Source: Rudaea cellulosilytica DSM 22992
Lineage (GTDB): Bacteria > Pseudomonadota > Gammaproteobacteria > Xanthomonadales > Rhodanobacteraceae
Direction: 5' to 3'
NCBI RefSeq assembly: GCF_000378125.1
Contig: NZ_KB899244.1
Span: forward strand, 124,001-188,000
DNA length: 64,000 nt
In this document: positions 8,439 through 17,909 of the stretch, piece by piece
How positions within the stretch are numbered: position 1 is the first letter of the stretch
Layout of the letters: each line of letters opens with the position of its first letter
Notes under the pieces: model-generated
Seen by the model: the letters and a program-made list of their open reading frames with translations, nothing else
Told to the model about the DNA's origin: nothing
Databases searched by the model: none
Made by a program: the position numbers and the translations under genes

Positions 8439-9454
8439 CGCAACTTGCCTTTCCTCGATACCCCTCGCGGCAGCGTATCGAGCACCGCAGCCAGATCCGG
8501 CGCCAGCGGTGCCGAAAAGCTGTAGCTCTTACCATCGAGATCGAACTCGAACCGCGCCGCGTGCAGGAACAGGCGCTTCAAGCCAAACCCGCGCATGTTC
8601 TGATTGAAACCTTTTTCGCCGTATTTCTCGTCGCCGGCGAGCGGGTGCTCGATGTGCTGGGCGTGGACGCGGATCTGGTGGGTGCGGCCGGTGAACAGGG
8701 TCACTTCGGCGAGGCTGGCATCGGCGTAGATATCGACAATGTGGAAACGCGTCAGCGACGGCTTGCCGTCGTCGGCGACGCGGACCATGCGTTCACCGCC
8801 CTGCAGCAGCGACTTGCGCAGCGCCGCATTGACGTCGAAGCGCGCCTTGTGCGTGTGTCCCTTGAGCAAGGCGAGATATTGCTTGGTCGTCTGGTTCTCG
8901 CGGATCAGTTCCTGCAAACCGGTCAGCGCCGAACGCTTTTTGGCGAAAACGAGCACGCCGCTGGTATCGCGATCGAGTCGGTGCGCCAGTTCGAGCGTCT
9001 CGTTCGGCCGCGCCGCGCGTAGCAGCTCGATTGCACCGAAGGTGACGCCGCTGCCACCGTGGCTGGCGACGCCGGAGGGCTTGTCGATGACGAGGAAATC
9101 GCGATCCTCGAAGATGATCGCCCGTTCGACTTGCTCGACCTGTGCCGAGGCCGGCACCGCCCCGCCGCCCGGCTCGGCCGTGCGCACCGGTGGGATGCGG
9201 ACCTGATCGCCGGCAGCCAAGCGCAGGCCTTGCTTGGCGCGCTTGCCATTCACCCGTACCTGCCCGGTGCGCACGATGCGGTAGATCAGGCTTTTCGGCA
9301 CGCCCTTGAGTTGGCCGATCAGGAAATTGTCGATGCGCTGACCGTCACGGTCCTCGGCAACCTGAACGAAACGCACGCCCGGGTTCGTTCCAACGCCTTC
9401 TTCCGCCTCGTTTTCCTGTGCGGATTTTGCTCGATCGGGCCTTGCAAGATTCAT
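8435..9454 (-). CDS. rluC: 23S rRNA pseudouridine synthase RluC
   Basis: Converts uridines 955, 2504 and 2580 (E. coli numbering) of 23S rRNA to pseudouridine. The 339 residues contain an N-terminal S4 RNA-binding domain (about 38-85) and a RluA-type catalytic domain with HRLDRDTSGVL, in which Asp161 is the expected nucleophile. Divergence from rne, as in E. coli, supports RluC rather than RluD. The first 25 residues are charged and probably disordered. Confidence 0.95.
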   Translation of the reverse strand: MNLARPDRAKSAQENEAEEGVGTNPGVRFVQVAEDRDGQRIDNFLIGQLKGVPKSLIYRIVRTGQVRVNGKRAKQGLRLAAGDQVRIPPVRTAEPGGGAVPASAQVEQVERAIIFEDRDFLVIDKPSGVASHGGSGVTFGAIELLRAARPNETLELAHRLDRDTSGVLVFAKKRSALTGLQELIRENQTTKQYLALLKGHTHKARFDVNAALRKSLLQGGERMVRVADDGKPSLTRFHIVDIYADASLAEVTLFTGRTHQIRVHAQHIEHPLAGDEKYGEKGFNQNMRGFGLKRLFLHAARFEFDLDGKSYSFSAPLAPDLAAVLDTLPRGVSRKGKLR

Positions 9455-9471
9455 TGAAGTTCGCGTCCGAA

Positions 9472-9501
9472 TTGGATTTTTTGCCGCTCGTTCGATACAA
9501 T
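9472..9501 (+). promoter_or_regulatory. Putative rne promoter
   Basis: TTGGAT (9472-9477) and TACAAT (9496-9501) are 18 bp apart. A start site near 9508 would give a leader of about 350 nt, similar to the 361-nt rne leader of E. coli. Confidence 0.5.
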
Positions 9502-9507
9502 CGAAGG

Positions 9508-9857
9508 GTAGTGCGCGTCCAGGGCCGGCTATGCCGGCTGCAATGACGCACTCGTTCAGCTACGCCCTTCGTGCGCAGATGCGGGCCTCCAGTGGAGCCC
9601 ATCCCGCCGCACACCGGAATCGTAACCGTTCGAGTCGAGAATTGCCCGATAGTCGACAAGACCTTCGGGGGTTTGCGGCAATACAGCAAGGGCTATGTTG
9701 AACGCCAGGCGCGACGAAAAACGCGCCGGCATGAAGCGCTCCCGTGGACGCGTACCCAAGCCCACGGTCGACGCGACGCCGTCGCTGCCATCGTTTCCAC
9801 GAGTTGGCGCGCAGGCGCCGCGACGCGTAAGCGGTAGAGCGCGTTAAGGATGTAAAA
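9508..9857 (+). other. Long structured 5' leader of rne
   Basis: About 350 untranslated bases precede the rne start. They hold self-complementary segments, for example GCCGGC-TAT-GCCGGC (9530-9544) and the pair GAAGGGTAG (9503-9511) with CTACGCCCTTC (9561-9571), which would close a long hairpin around it. In E. coli the rne leader binds RNase E and mediates feedback control; the position and length suggest the same here, which is inference. Nothing translated is evident in it. Confidence 0.5.
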
Positions 9858-12767
9858 ATGAAGCGTATGTTGATCAACGCAACTCAGCGTGAAGAGTTGC
9901 GCGTGGCCATCGTCGATGGCCAGTCGCTCTACGATCTCGACATCGAGATTCCCTCCAAAGAGCAGAAAAAGGCCAATATCTATAAAGGCCGCATCACCCG
10001 GGTCGAACCCTCGCTCGAAGCCTGCTTCATCGAATACGGCGCCGAACGCCACGGCTTCCTGCCGATGAAGGAAATCGCGCGCGAATATTTCCAACCCGGC
10101 GTCGACCACAACCGCGCGGGCATCCGCGATCTGCTCAAGGAAGGCCAGGAACTGCTCGTCCAGGTCGAGAAGGAAGAGCGCGGCAACAAGGGCGCCGCCC
10201 TGACCACGTTCATCTCGCTCGCCGGCCGCTACCTCGTGCTGATGCCGAACAACCCGCGCGCCGGCGGCGTGTCGCGGCGTATCGAAGGCGATGATCGCGC
10301 CAACCTCAAGGAAGAACTCGACAAACTCAACCTGCCCGACGAAATGGGCTTGATCATCCGCACCGCCGGCGTCGGCCGCGACGCGGAAGAACTGCAATGG
10401 GATCTGGACTACCTGCTGCAGGTTTGGAAAGCGATTTCCGACGCGGGCGTCAGCCGCCCCGCGCCGTTCCTGATCTATCAGGAATCCAAGCTCATCATCC
10501 GCGCGCTGCGCGACTACCTGCGCAACGACATCGGCGAGATCCTGATCGACAGCCCCGAGCTGTACAACGATGCGCGCGAGTTCGTCCAGCAGGTGATGCC
10601 GAACAACCTGCGCAAGCTCAAGCTCTACCAGGAAACGGTGCCGCTGTTTTCGCGCTACCAGATCGAGACGCAGATCGAGAATGCATTCGAACGCAATGTG
10701 CGCCTGCCGTCCGGCGGCTCGATCGTCGTCGACCAGACCGAAGCGCTGACCGCGATCGACGTCAACTCGTCGAAGGCGACCAAGGGTTCGGACATCGAGG
10801 ACACCGCGTTCAACACCAATCTCGAAGCCGCAGTCGAAGTCGCGCGCCAGCTGCGCCTGCGCGACGCCGGCGGTCTCATCGTCATCGACTTCATCGACAT
10901 GGAAAACCCGCGCCATCAGCGCGACGTCGAGGAAAAACTGAAAGACGCGCTGCGCTTCGACCGCGCGCGCGTCCAGGTCGGCCGCATCTCGCGCTTCGGT
11001 CTGCTCGAAATGTCGCGCCAGCGCCTGCGTCCCTCGCTCGGCGAATCGACCCAGATCGTCTGCCCGCGTTGCGAAGGCCATGGCCGCATCCGCGGCGTCG
11101 AGTCGCTGTCGTTGTCGGTGCTGCGTCTGGTCGAAGAACAGGCGATGAAGGAAAAGACCGGCCAGGTGCTCGTGCAAGCGCCACCGGCAATCGCCAACTT
11201 TCTGCTCAACGAGAAACGCAAGAGCCTGTTCGAGATCGAGCAGCGCCATGATGTGCCGATCATCGTCGTCGCCGACGACAAGCTCGAGACGCCGCACTTC
11301 GAGATCCAGCGCATCAAGGGCAGCGAACTCGGCAGCGACGTCAAGCCGAGCTATGAACGCCTGACGCCGATCGTCTCTGCGCCGCCGCCGCAGGTGGCCA
11401 AGCCGGGCGACGAGCCTGAGAAGCCTGCCGTGTCGGGTATCGTGCCGGCAAATCCCGCTCCGGTGCGCGCCGAAGTCGAAGCGCCGCCAGCTCCGGTTGC
11501 CACACCCGCTCAACCTGCGAAGAAGTCGCAGGGTTTCTTTGCGCGCATCGCCGCAATGTTCGCCGGCAGCCCACCTGCGGCTCCTGCCGCGGCTGCCGAA
11601 GAGCGCAAGTCCGCGAACAATTCGCGCCAGCGTGAACAGCGCGGCAACGACTCGCGTCAGCAACAGCGCGGCCGTGGCGATGCCCAGCGTGGCGCGCAGG
11701 GCCAATCGCGCGGCCGCAACGAGGGTCGTCGCGACCAGCCGCGCCAAGAGAATCGCCCACAGCGCAATGAAGCGCGTCCGCAGCAACAGAACCAGAACCC
11801 GCCGCAGAATCGCCGGCCGGATCGCCCCACTCCGCCGCCGCCGTCACGCAACGCTCCGCCGGCCGCCGCGACGACCGCGCCGGTCGAACGTGAAGCGCGC
11901 CCGGTTGCCGCCGTCGTTCCGAACGAGGCGCTGAGCGAAAAACCGATCGCCGCGCTTGCCGCCGAAGCAATGCCGACGACAACCGCGCAGAAGCCCGTTG
12001 ACGCGAATGCCGCCCAGCAGCTTTCCGCCGAAGGCGAGGCCACGCGGTCGCGTCGTCGCGGGCGTCGCGGCGGCCGCCGCCGGCGTCGTGGCGAGGGTGA
12101 AGTCGAGGCCAGCGCCGTCGCAGGCGCTGCCGCCCTCACCGGCAACGATATCGTGCTCGACTTCGACGATGAAGACGACGCCCCGACCCTCGTGCCTCAG
12201 GCCAAACCGGCCGCGCCCTCACCTGCGATTCCTGTCGCTGTTCGCGCGACGGACGATGCGCCGTTGCCGGTGGCGGCGCCGCAGCAAGCCACGCTGGCGA
12301 GCCTGATCGAAGCTGACGTTCCGCTGGATCGTCCCGCAGCCATTGTCGTGGTGGCCGAACCGGCCCAGCAAGCGCTGCCCATCGCCCCCGCTCCGACGCC
12401 AGCGCCGCCCGAGCAACCGATTGCCGACAAGCCGGCAACGGCAGCCGCTCCCGCGCCTGCGGCCGCCGCCACGTTTCCGACCAACAACGAACTGCCGTTC
12501 GCCCCGGTTGCGGAGGAAAAGCCTGTGGCCGCGACCGTACCGGTGCAACCGCCTGCTGCGCCCAAGGTGCACCAGGCAGCGGTGCCGGCGAACTTCAACG
12601 ACCTCGTCGCAGTGAAGGAAGTGGTGCCGCTGCACGTGCACATCGAGCGTGCATTGGCGGAACTGCGCGATACGCCGGCCAAACCCGCTGCCGTACCGGT
12701 GAAAACGGAAGAGCCTGCTGACGAAGACGAACCACCGCAATCCCGACAGCCGCCTGCGGCGCCCTGA
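9858..12767 (+). CDS. rne: Ribonuclease E
   Basis: The central endoribonuclease of mRNA decay and of rRNA/tRNA processing. Of 969 residues, the first 500 or so are the catalytic half: an S1 domain (about 35-125), a DNase I-like domain with metal-binding Asp301 (AIDVNSS) and Asp344 (VIDFIDM), and the zinc link CPRC (Cys402, Cys405) that joins dimers. The remaining half is a disordered scaffold with an Arg/Gln/Asn-rich RNA-binding tract (about 590-680), a second Arg/Gly cluster (about 730-750) and long Pro/Ala segments. AAGGA stands 8 bp before the ATG; a strong terminator follows. Confidence 0.97.
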   Translation: MKRMLINATQREELRVAIVDGQSLYDLDIEIPSKEQKKANIYKGRITRVEPSLEACFIEYGAERHGFLPMKEIAREYFQPGVDHNRAGIRDLLKEGQELLVQVEKEERGNKGAALTTFISLAGRYLVLMPNNPRAGGVSRRIEGDDRANLKEELDKLNLPDEMGLIIRTAGVGRDAEELQWDLDYLLQVWKAISDAGVSRPAPFLIYQESKLIIRALRDYLRNDIGEILIDSPELYNDAREFVQQVMPNNLRKLKLYQETVPLFSRYQIETQIENAFERNVRLPSGGSIVVDQTEALTAIDVNSSKATKGSDIEDTAFNTNLEAAVEVARQLRLRDAGGLIVIDFIDMENPRHQRDVEEKLKDALRFDRARVQVGRISRFGLLEMSRQRLRPSLGESTQIVCPRCEGHGRIRGVESLSLSVLRLVEEQAMKEKTGQVLVQAPPAIANFLLNEKRKSLFEIEQRHDVPIIVVADDKLETPHFEIQRIKGSELGSDVKPSYERLTPIVSAPPPQVAKPGDEPEKPAVSGIVPANPAPVRAEVEAPPAPVATPAQPAKKSQGFFARIAAMFAGSPPAAPAAAAEERKSANNSRQREQRGNDSRQQQRGRGDAQRGAQGQSRGRNEGRRDQPRQENRPQRNEARPQQQNQNPPQNRRPDRPTPPPPSRNAPPAAATTAPVEREARPVAAVVPNEALSEKPIAALAAEAMPTTTAQKPVDANAAQQLSAEGEATRSRRRGRRGGRRRRRGEGEVEASAVAGAAALTGNDIVLDFDDEDDAPTLVPQAKPAAPSPAIPVAVRATDDAPLPVAAPQQATLASLIEADVPLDRPAAIVVVAEPAQQALPIAPAPTPAPPEQPIADKPATAAAPAPAAAATFPTNNELPFAPVAEEKPVAATVPVQPPAAPKVHQAAVPANFNDLVAVKEVVPLHVHIERALAELRDTPAKPAAVPVKTEEPADEDEPPQSRQPPAAP

Positions 12768-12783
12768 CGGGTGTTGCAACGAA

Positions 12784-12811
12784 AACGCCCCGCATCGCGG
12801 GGCGTTTTTTT
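12784..12811 (+). terminator. Rho-independent terminator of rne
   Basis: Stem ACGCCCCGC (12785-12793) / GCGGGGCGT (12797-12805) with loop ATC, followed by seven T residues (12805-12811). Confidence 0.92.
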
Positions 12812-12831
12812 ATCGCTTTCGCAATCCAGTT

Positions 12832-13488
12832 CTATCCCGCGACTCCGCGCCGCGGCTTGTCCATCAGGCCGTGTGCAGTGGCGAGATGCGTCAAGGTCAC
12901 GACGTTGTCGATCGCGAGCTTTTCGAACAATCGGTACTTGTAGGTCGCCACGGTCTTCTCACTGAGCTTCAGGCGATCGCCGATCTGCTTCGCGGCCATG
13001 CCTTGCGCCAGCATCATGGCGACTTCGAGTTCGCGCGTGGACAATTCCTCGAACGGCGATTCGCCATCACCGAATGCGTTGCCAAGCGCGAGCTGCTGCG
13101 CGACATCGGTGCTGAGATAACGGCGCCCGTCGGAGATCTGGCGGATCGCCCTGACCAGTTCGTCGGCGGGGCAGCCCTTGGTCAGGTAGCCGCTCGCGCC
13201 TGCCTCGAGCAAGCGGCGCGGGAACGGCGCATCGGAGGCCATCGTCAGGATCACGATGCGCGTGACGAGCTTGCTGCGGCGCACGCGCTCGGTCACTTCG
13301 ATGCCGTTGACGTTCGGCATGTGCAGGTCGACGAGGGCAAGGTCGGGCTGGAGATTGCGGATCAATTGCAGACCGGCTTCGCCGTCGTCCGCCTCGCCGA
13401 CGACTTCGATGTCGGCTTGTTTCTCGAGGATCATGCGCAGGCCGGCGCGCACCAAAGCGTGATCGTCCACCATCACGATGCGAATCAT
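12832..13488 (-). CDS. gacA: GacA/UvrY-family response regulator
   Basis: A 218-residue NarL/FixJ-class two-component regulator. The receiver domain has acidic Asp8/Asp9, phospho-acceptor Asp54 (LALVDLHMPN) and the conserved Lys in YLTKG. The C-terminal LuxR-type helix-turn-helix reads LSTRELEVAMMLAQG...LSEKTVATYKYRLFEKL, the GacA/UvrY form. In gammaproteobacteria this regulator, driven by GacS/BarA, activates small RNAs that titrate CsrA/RsmA. No histidine kinase or uvrC neighbour is present. The gene is monocistronic; its end faces the rne terminator. Confidence 0.88.
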   Translation of the reverse strand: MIRIVMVDDHALVRAGLRMILEKQADIEVVGEADDGEAGLQLIRNLQPDLALVDLHMPNVNGIEVTERVRRSKLVTRIVILTMASDAPFPRRLLEAGASGYLTKGCPADELVRAIRQISDGRRYLSTDVAQQLALGNAFGDGESPFEELSTRELEVAMMLAQGMAAKQIGDRLKLSEKTVATYKYRLFEKLAIDNVVTLTHLATAHGLMDKPRRGVAG

Positions 13489-13596
13489 GAGCCCCTCCCC
13501 TGATTCCCCCTAGCATCAAGGTACTGCGCGGTGGGCGAGTTTACAAGCAGGTCCCAGGAGAACTCGTGACCGTGTTGGCTGAATCGCCCTGGCGAC

Positions 13597-14910
13597 TCAA
13601 TCCAGGCGGAATCCACACGATTTGGCAAACTCGAAGAAGCCCGGGAACGAGGTAGCCACGTTGGCGCAATCGAGCACGCGCACCGAGCCGGCGGCTACTA
13701 GGCCGGCGACACAGAAGCTCATCGCGCAGCGGTGGTCGCCCGTGCTGTCGGCTTCGCCTGCATGCAGCGCGCCGCCTTCGATGATCGCCCCGTCCGGCGT
13801 CTCCTCGATGCGTGCGCCGAGCGCGCGCAAACCTTTCGCCATCACCGCAATGCGGTCCGACTCCTTGACGCGCAACTCGGCAGCACCGGTCACGCGCGTG
13901 GTGCCGGTCGCCACCGCGGCGGCAACGAACAGCGCGGGAAATTCGTCGATCATGTCCGGCACAAGTTCGACCGGCACGTCGATGCCATGCAGCGGCGCAT
14001 AACGCACGACGAGATCGGCAATCGCCTCGCCGCCGGCCTCGCGCGCATTCGCCTCGCGAATATCCGCGCCCATCAGGCGCAGCGCGTGCAGCAAACCGGT
14101 GCGGCGCGGATTCATGCCGACGTCGCGCAGGATCAATTCCGATCCCGGCACGATGCTCGCGGCAACGAGGAAGAATGCAGCCGAAGAAAAGTCGGCCGGC
14201 ACGACGACGTTGGTTGCGCGCAACCGATGTCCCCCGGAAAGCCGCGCATGGCCTTCGGAAAATTCGATCGGATAGCCGAATGCACGCAGCATGCGCTCGG
14301 TATAGTCGCGCGTCGGATGTGGTTCGTGCACTTGCGTCTCGCCCTGCGCGTACAACCCGGCCAGCAGCAAAGCAGACTTCACCTGCGCGCTGGCCACGGG
14401 CAAGGTGTAGTCGATGCCGCGCAATGTCGTGCCGCCGTAAATGTGCAGCGGCGGCAACCCAGCGCCGCTGGACTCGATGCGTGCGCCCATCTTCGCCAAA
14501 GGATCGATCACGCGCCGCATCGGGCGTTTCGACAGCGATTCGTCGCCGATCAGCGTCGTGTCGAATGTCTGCCCGGCGAGCAGACCGGCGAGCAGGCGCA
14601 TGCCGGTACCGGCGTTACCGCAATCGACCGGCGCGCTCGGCGCTTTCAACCCATCGATGCCGACGCCGTACACCACGCGTTCGCTCGCGCTGGGCGTATC
14701 GATGCGCACACCCATCTGCGCGAACGCGCGTGCAGTTGCGCGCGTGTCCTCGCCTTCAAGGAATCCGCTTATGTGCGAAACGCCGTCGCCGAGCGAGGCG
14801 AACATCACCGCGCGATGCGAAATCGATTTGTCGCCGGGGACGCGGATTTCTCCGCGCAGTGATTCCGCTGGAGAGCTGACCCAGGTCAGTGCATCGGCAT
14901 TGCCCGACAT
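13597..14910 (-). CDS. aroA: 3-phosphoshikimate 1-carboxyvinyltransferase (EPSP synthase)
   Basis: Transfers enolpyruvyl from phosphoenolpyruvate to shikimate-3-phosphate, step six of the shikimate pathway. The 437 residues show the expected motifs: GDKSISHRA near the N-terminus, GNAGTGMRLL (PEP binding), DESLSKRPM and KESDRI. The ATG at 14910 shares one base with the pheA stop (TGATG), so re-initiation is likely; the upstream in-frame extension lies inside pheA and is rejected. Last gene of serC-pheA-aroA. Confidence 0.97.
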   Translation of the reverse strand: MSGNADALTWVSSPAESLRGEIRVPGDKSISHRAVMFASLGDGVSHISGFLEGEDTRATARAFAQMGVRIDTPSASERVVYGVGIDGLKAPSAPVDCGNAGTGMRLLAGLLAGQTFDTTLIGDESLSKRPMRRVIDPLAKMGARIESSGAGLPPLHIYGGTTLRGIDYTLPVASAQVKSALLLAGLYAQGETQVHEPHPTRDYTERMLRAFGYPIEFSEGHARLSGGHRLRATNVVVPADFSSAAFFLVAASIVPGSELILRDVGMNPRRTGLLHALRLMGADIREANAREAGGEAIADLVVRYAPLHGIDVPVELVPDMIDEFPALFVAAAVATGTTRVTGAAELRVKESDRIAVMAKGLRALGARIEETPDGAIIEGGALHAGEADSTGDHRCAMSFCVAGLVAAGSVRVLDCANVATSFPGFFEFAKSCGFRLD

Positions 14911-16040
14911 CAAAGCACCGCCACCGGATAAGAACCGAGAACCTTGATCTGCGCTGCATGCTTTTCGAGCTCGGCGAGCGCGGCCTTCATCGGCGCATCC
15001 TCGATATGGCCGGCGAGGTCGATGAAGAACGCGTATTCCCACTTCGCGTGATGCGAGGGCCGCGACTCGATGCGGCTCATCGACACACCATGGCGCGCGA
15101 ACGGGCTGAGCACGTTGAACAGCGCGCCGGGCTGGTCCTTGATCGAGACGAGCACCGAGGTACGGTCGTGCCCGCTGCTCGGAAAGAATTGGCGTCCGAG
15201 TACGAGGAAGCGCGTGGTGTTGTCGTCGCGGTCCTGGATCGGACTGACGACGACTTTCTTCAAACCGTACACGTGCCCGGCCGCTTCGCCGGCGATCGCC
15301 GCGGCGTCGTCGGCATTGCGCGCGCGGCGCGCGGCCTCGGCGTTGCTCGACACTGGAATCTTCTCGGCTTTAGGCAGGTTCGCACGCAGCCACGCCTTGG
15401 TCTGCGCGAACGACTGCGGATGCGAGTAGATGCGCTCGATGTCTTCGATGTGACCGGAGCGCGACAGCAGGAATTGGCGCACGCGCAGTTCGACTTCGCC
15501 GCAAATCTTCAGATTCGAAGTGAGGAACATGTCGAGCGTGACCTGGATCGTGCCCTGCCCCGAGTTCTCGACCGGAACGACGCCGAAATCGGCATGGCCC
15601 GCCTCGACCTCCTGGAACACTTCCTCGATGCTTGCGAGCGGCAGGCCATGCGCGGAGCCACCGAAATGCTTGCGCATCGCCTGCTCACTGAACGTGCCCT
15701 CGGGACCGAGATAACCGATCTTGAGCGGCTCCTGCTGGGCGAGGCAGGCCGACATGATTTCGCGGAACACATGCACGAGCATTTCGTCGGCTAGCGGCCC
15801 GTGGTTGCGATCGATCACCATGCGCAGGACCTGCGCTTCGCGCTCGGGCCGGTAGTAGTCGACCGCGGCCTTGAGCGGGCCCTTGGCCTTGCCGACCTGT
15901 TGCGCCCAACCGGCGCGCTCGGCGATCAGCTCCTGGATCTGCTGGTCGATGCCGTCGATGCGCGCACGCGCCTGGGCGAGATCGAGCGCCGAAGTCTTCG
16001 CGGCTGCGGCTTTGGGCTTCGATGTCTTCTTTGCGGCCAT
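14910..16040 (-). CDS. pheA: Bifunctional chorismate mutase / prephenate dehydratase
   Basis: The 376-residue P-protein takes chorismate through prephenate to phenylpyruvate. After a short Lys/Ala-rich start come an AroQ chorismate mutase domain (about 15-100), a prephenate dehydratase domain (GYLGPEGTFSEQA, PVENSGQGT, and the catalytic-loop TRFLVLG), and a C-terminal ACT domain with the phenylalanine-sensing ESRPS motif. Feedback inhibition by Phe is therefore expected. It lies 41 bp after serC and overlaps aroA by one base. Confidence 0.97.
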   Translation of the reverse strand: MAAKKTSKPKAAAAKTSALDLAQARARIDGIDQQIQELIAERAGWAQQVGKAKGPLKAAVDYYRPEREAQVLRMVIDRNHGPLADEMLVHVFREIMSACLAQQEPLKIGYLGPEGTFSEQAMRKHFGGSAHGLPLASIEEVFQEVEAGHADFGVVPVENSGQGTIQVTLDMFLTSNLKICGEVELRVRQFLLSRSGHIEDIERIYSHPQSFAQTKAWLRANLPKAEKIPVSSNAEAARRARNADDAAAIAGEAAGHVYGLKKVVVSPIQDRDDNTTRFLVLGRQFFPSSGHDRTSVLVSIKDQPGALFNVLSPFARHGVSMSRIESRPSHHAKWEYAFFIDLAGHIEDAPMKAALAELEKHAAQIKVLGSYPVAVL

Positions 16041-16081
16041 AGGTATACTTTTGCAGAATTTCGGTCGTGTGTGCCGTAGAT

Positions 16082-17167
16082 CTAGCCGTAGCGCTTGGCG
16101 AAATCGCGCATGAAGTCGACCAGCGCGTGCACCGCCTGAAGTGACACTGCATTGTAGAGCGAGGCGCGCATGCCGCCGACCGCCTTGTGCCCTTTGAGTG
16201 CGAGCAGGCCGGCGACCTCGGATTCCTTGAGGAACAACGCGTTCAACTCCTCGTCGAACAGCGTGAACGGCACGTTCATCCAGGAGCGCGACGCCGGCTC
16301 GACCGGATTGCGATAGAAGCCGCTCGAGCCGTCGATGCAGGCGTACAGATGCTCGGCCTTGGCGCGGTTGCGTTCGCCGATCGCGACGAGCCCGCCTTCG
16401 CGCAACAACCATTTGAACACGAGGCTGGCAAGATACCAGCCGAACGTGTTCGGCGTGTTGAGCATCGAATCGTTGGCCGCATGCTCGGCATAGTTGAAGA
16501 TCTTCGGCATGTCCTTGGGGCAGCGTGCGAGCAGGTCCTCGCGCACGATCATGACAACGAGGCCGGAAGCACCGATGTTCTTCTGCGCACCGGCGTAGAT
16601 CAGGCCGAACTTGCGCACGTCGAGCGGGCGCGAAAGGATATCCGAGGACATATCGGCGACCAGCGGCACCTCGCCGACGTCGGGCACGTGCTGGAACTCG
16701 ACGCCGTGGATGGTCTCGTTCGGCGTGTAGTGGACGTAGGCGGCATCCGCATGCAGCGTCCAGGTATCGCGTGCGGGAATCGCCGTGTGCCGGCTGGCAT
16801 CGCTGTTCGCCGCGATGCGCACGTCAGCCAGTGTCTTCGCCTCGCGCACGGCCTTCTCGCCCCAGTGGCCCGTGACGACATAATCGGCGATCTGGTCGCG
16901 GCGCGCGAAGTTCATCGGGATCTGGGCGAAGTGCTGGGTCGCGCCGCCCTGCAGGAACAGCACCTTGTAGTTGTCGGGGATGTCGAGCAGGTAGCGCAGG
17001 TCGCGTTCGGATTCGGCCGCGAGCTCGGCGAACAATTTGCCGCGATGGCTGATCTCCATCACCGACGCGCGCGCCTGCCCCCAGTCGAGCAGTTCGGCCT
17101 GCGCCTGGCGCAGCACGGCTTCCGGCACCGCGGCCGGACCGGCGGCGAAATTGAATCCACGACTCAT
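16082..17167 (-). CDS. serC: Phosphoserine aminotransferase
   Basis: A PLP enzyme of serine synthesis (3-phosphohydroxypyruvate plus Glu to phosphoserine) that also serves vitamin B6 synthesis. The 361 residues begin RGFNFAAGPAAVPEAVL, typical of SerC; the PLP lysine is in YAGAQKNIG and the cofactor-binding QGGATQHF is present. First gene of the serC-pheA-aroA operon, which couples serine and aromatic amino acid synthesis in many gammaproteobacteria. Confidence 0.97.
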   Translation of the reverse strand: MSRGFNFAAGPAAVPEAVLRQAQAELLDWGQARASVMEISHRGKLFAELAAESERDLRYLLDIPDNYKVLFLQGGATQHFAQIPMNFARRDQIADYVVTGHWGEKAVREAKTLADVRIAANSDASRHTAIPARDTWTLHADAAYVHYTPNETIHGVEFQHVPDVGEVPLVADMSSDILSRPLDVRKFGLIYAGAQKNIGASGLVVMIVREDLLARCPKDMPKIFNYAEHAANDSMLNTPNTFGWYLASLVFKWLLREGGLVAIGERNRAKAEHLYACIDGSSGFYRNPVEPASRSWMNVPFTLFDEELNALFLKESEVAGLLALKGHKAVGGMRASLYNAVSLQAVHALVDFMRDFAKRYG

Positions 17168-17224
17168 GGGGGCTCCTGGCTGGAACCTCCCATTATGCCG
17201 CAGTGCGGCAGATTGGCAATCCGA

Positions 17225-17905
17225 TCAGGGCAGGAATGGCGCGATGATCCCGCGCCAGAGGTCGTAACCCGCCCGGTTCATATGCAGGCGATCTTCCACG
17301 AACAGCTCGGTGCGCGGCTGGCCGCCGGCGTCGAGCATCTTGCTCGCGACGTCGATATAGATCAGATGCGGGTGCGTGACGGCATAGGCGCGGACCTTCG
17401 CATTCGCTTCCTTCATCACCGGCAGCAGCTTCGCCCGCGACGGGCTCGGCTTGATCGAGATGTAGGCGATCGGCGTAGCCGGCAAATCCTTGCGCACGCG
17501 CGCGACGAAGGCGACATAGTCGTCGAATACCTGCTGCGCGCTGTGGCCATCGTTGATGTCGTTGTCGCCCGCGTAGAACACGACCATGCTCGGCTTGTAA
17601 GGCACGATGATGCGACCGGCGTAATACGTCGAATCGGCGATGCGCGAGCCACCGAAGCCGCGGTTGAGCACGCGCTTGTCCGGGAAGTCGCTGGCAACAT
17701 CCTTCCAGTGCTCGATCGACGAGGAGCCGACGAACACGATCGCGCCCGGCTTCGGTGGATTCGCCTTGTCTGCCGCCTCGAATTTCTGGATGTCCTGCTC
17801 CCAGATCACCGAGCCGGTCTGCAATTGCGCCGCGGCGAACGGGCTCGCCAGCACCAAGCAAAAGCCGGCAAGGATTGCAGCGAGTCGCGCAGCGGCAAGT
17901 TTCAT
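17225..17905 (-). CDS. Secreted SGNH/GDSL-family hydrolase
   Basis: A 226-residue esterase/lipase-like protein exported by an N-terminal signal peptide (cleavage near AFAAAQ, residue 26). SGNH blocks are present: block I as VFVGSSSIEHW (nucleophile Ser61 or Ser62 in a GSSS variant of GDS), block II NRGFGGS, block III VVFYAGDNDI with the Asn, and block V DRLHMN with the Asp-His pair. Substrate is unknown; platelet-activating-factor acetylhydrolase-like members share this form. It begins 4 bp after the omega-amidase gene, so it is probably co-transcribed with it. Confidence 0.85.
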   Translation of the reverse strand: MKLAAARLAAILAGFCLVLASPFAAAQLQTGSVIWEQDIQKFEAADKANPPKPGAIVFVGSSSIEHWKDVASDFPDKRVLNRGFGGSRIADSTYYAGRIIVPYKPSMVVFYAGDNDINDGHSAQQVFDDYVAFVARVRKDLPATPIAYISIKPSPSRAKLLPVMKEANAKVRAYAVTHPHLIYIDVASKMLDAGGQPRTELFVEDRLHMNRAGYDLWRGIIAPFLP

Positions 17906-17909
17906 CTAG

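Noticed and set aside
9693-11786. 697-residue minus-strand frame opposite rne
   Set aside because: Composition is that of a reverse-complement shadow and no motif is seen; rne on the other strand has full catalytic signatures.
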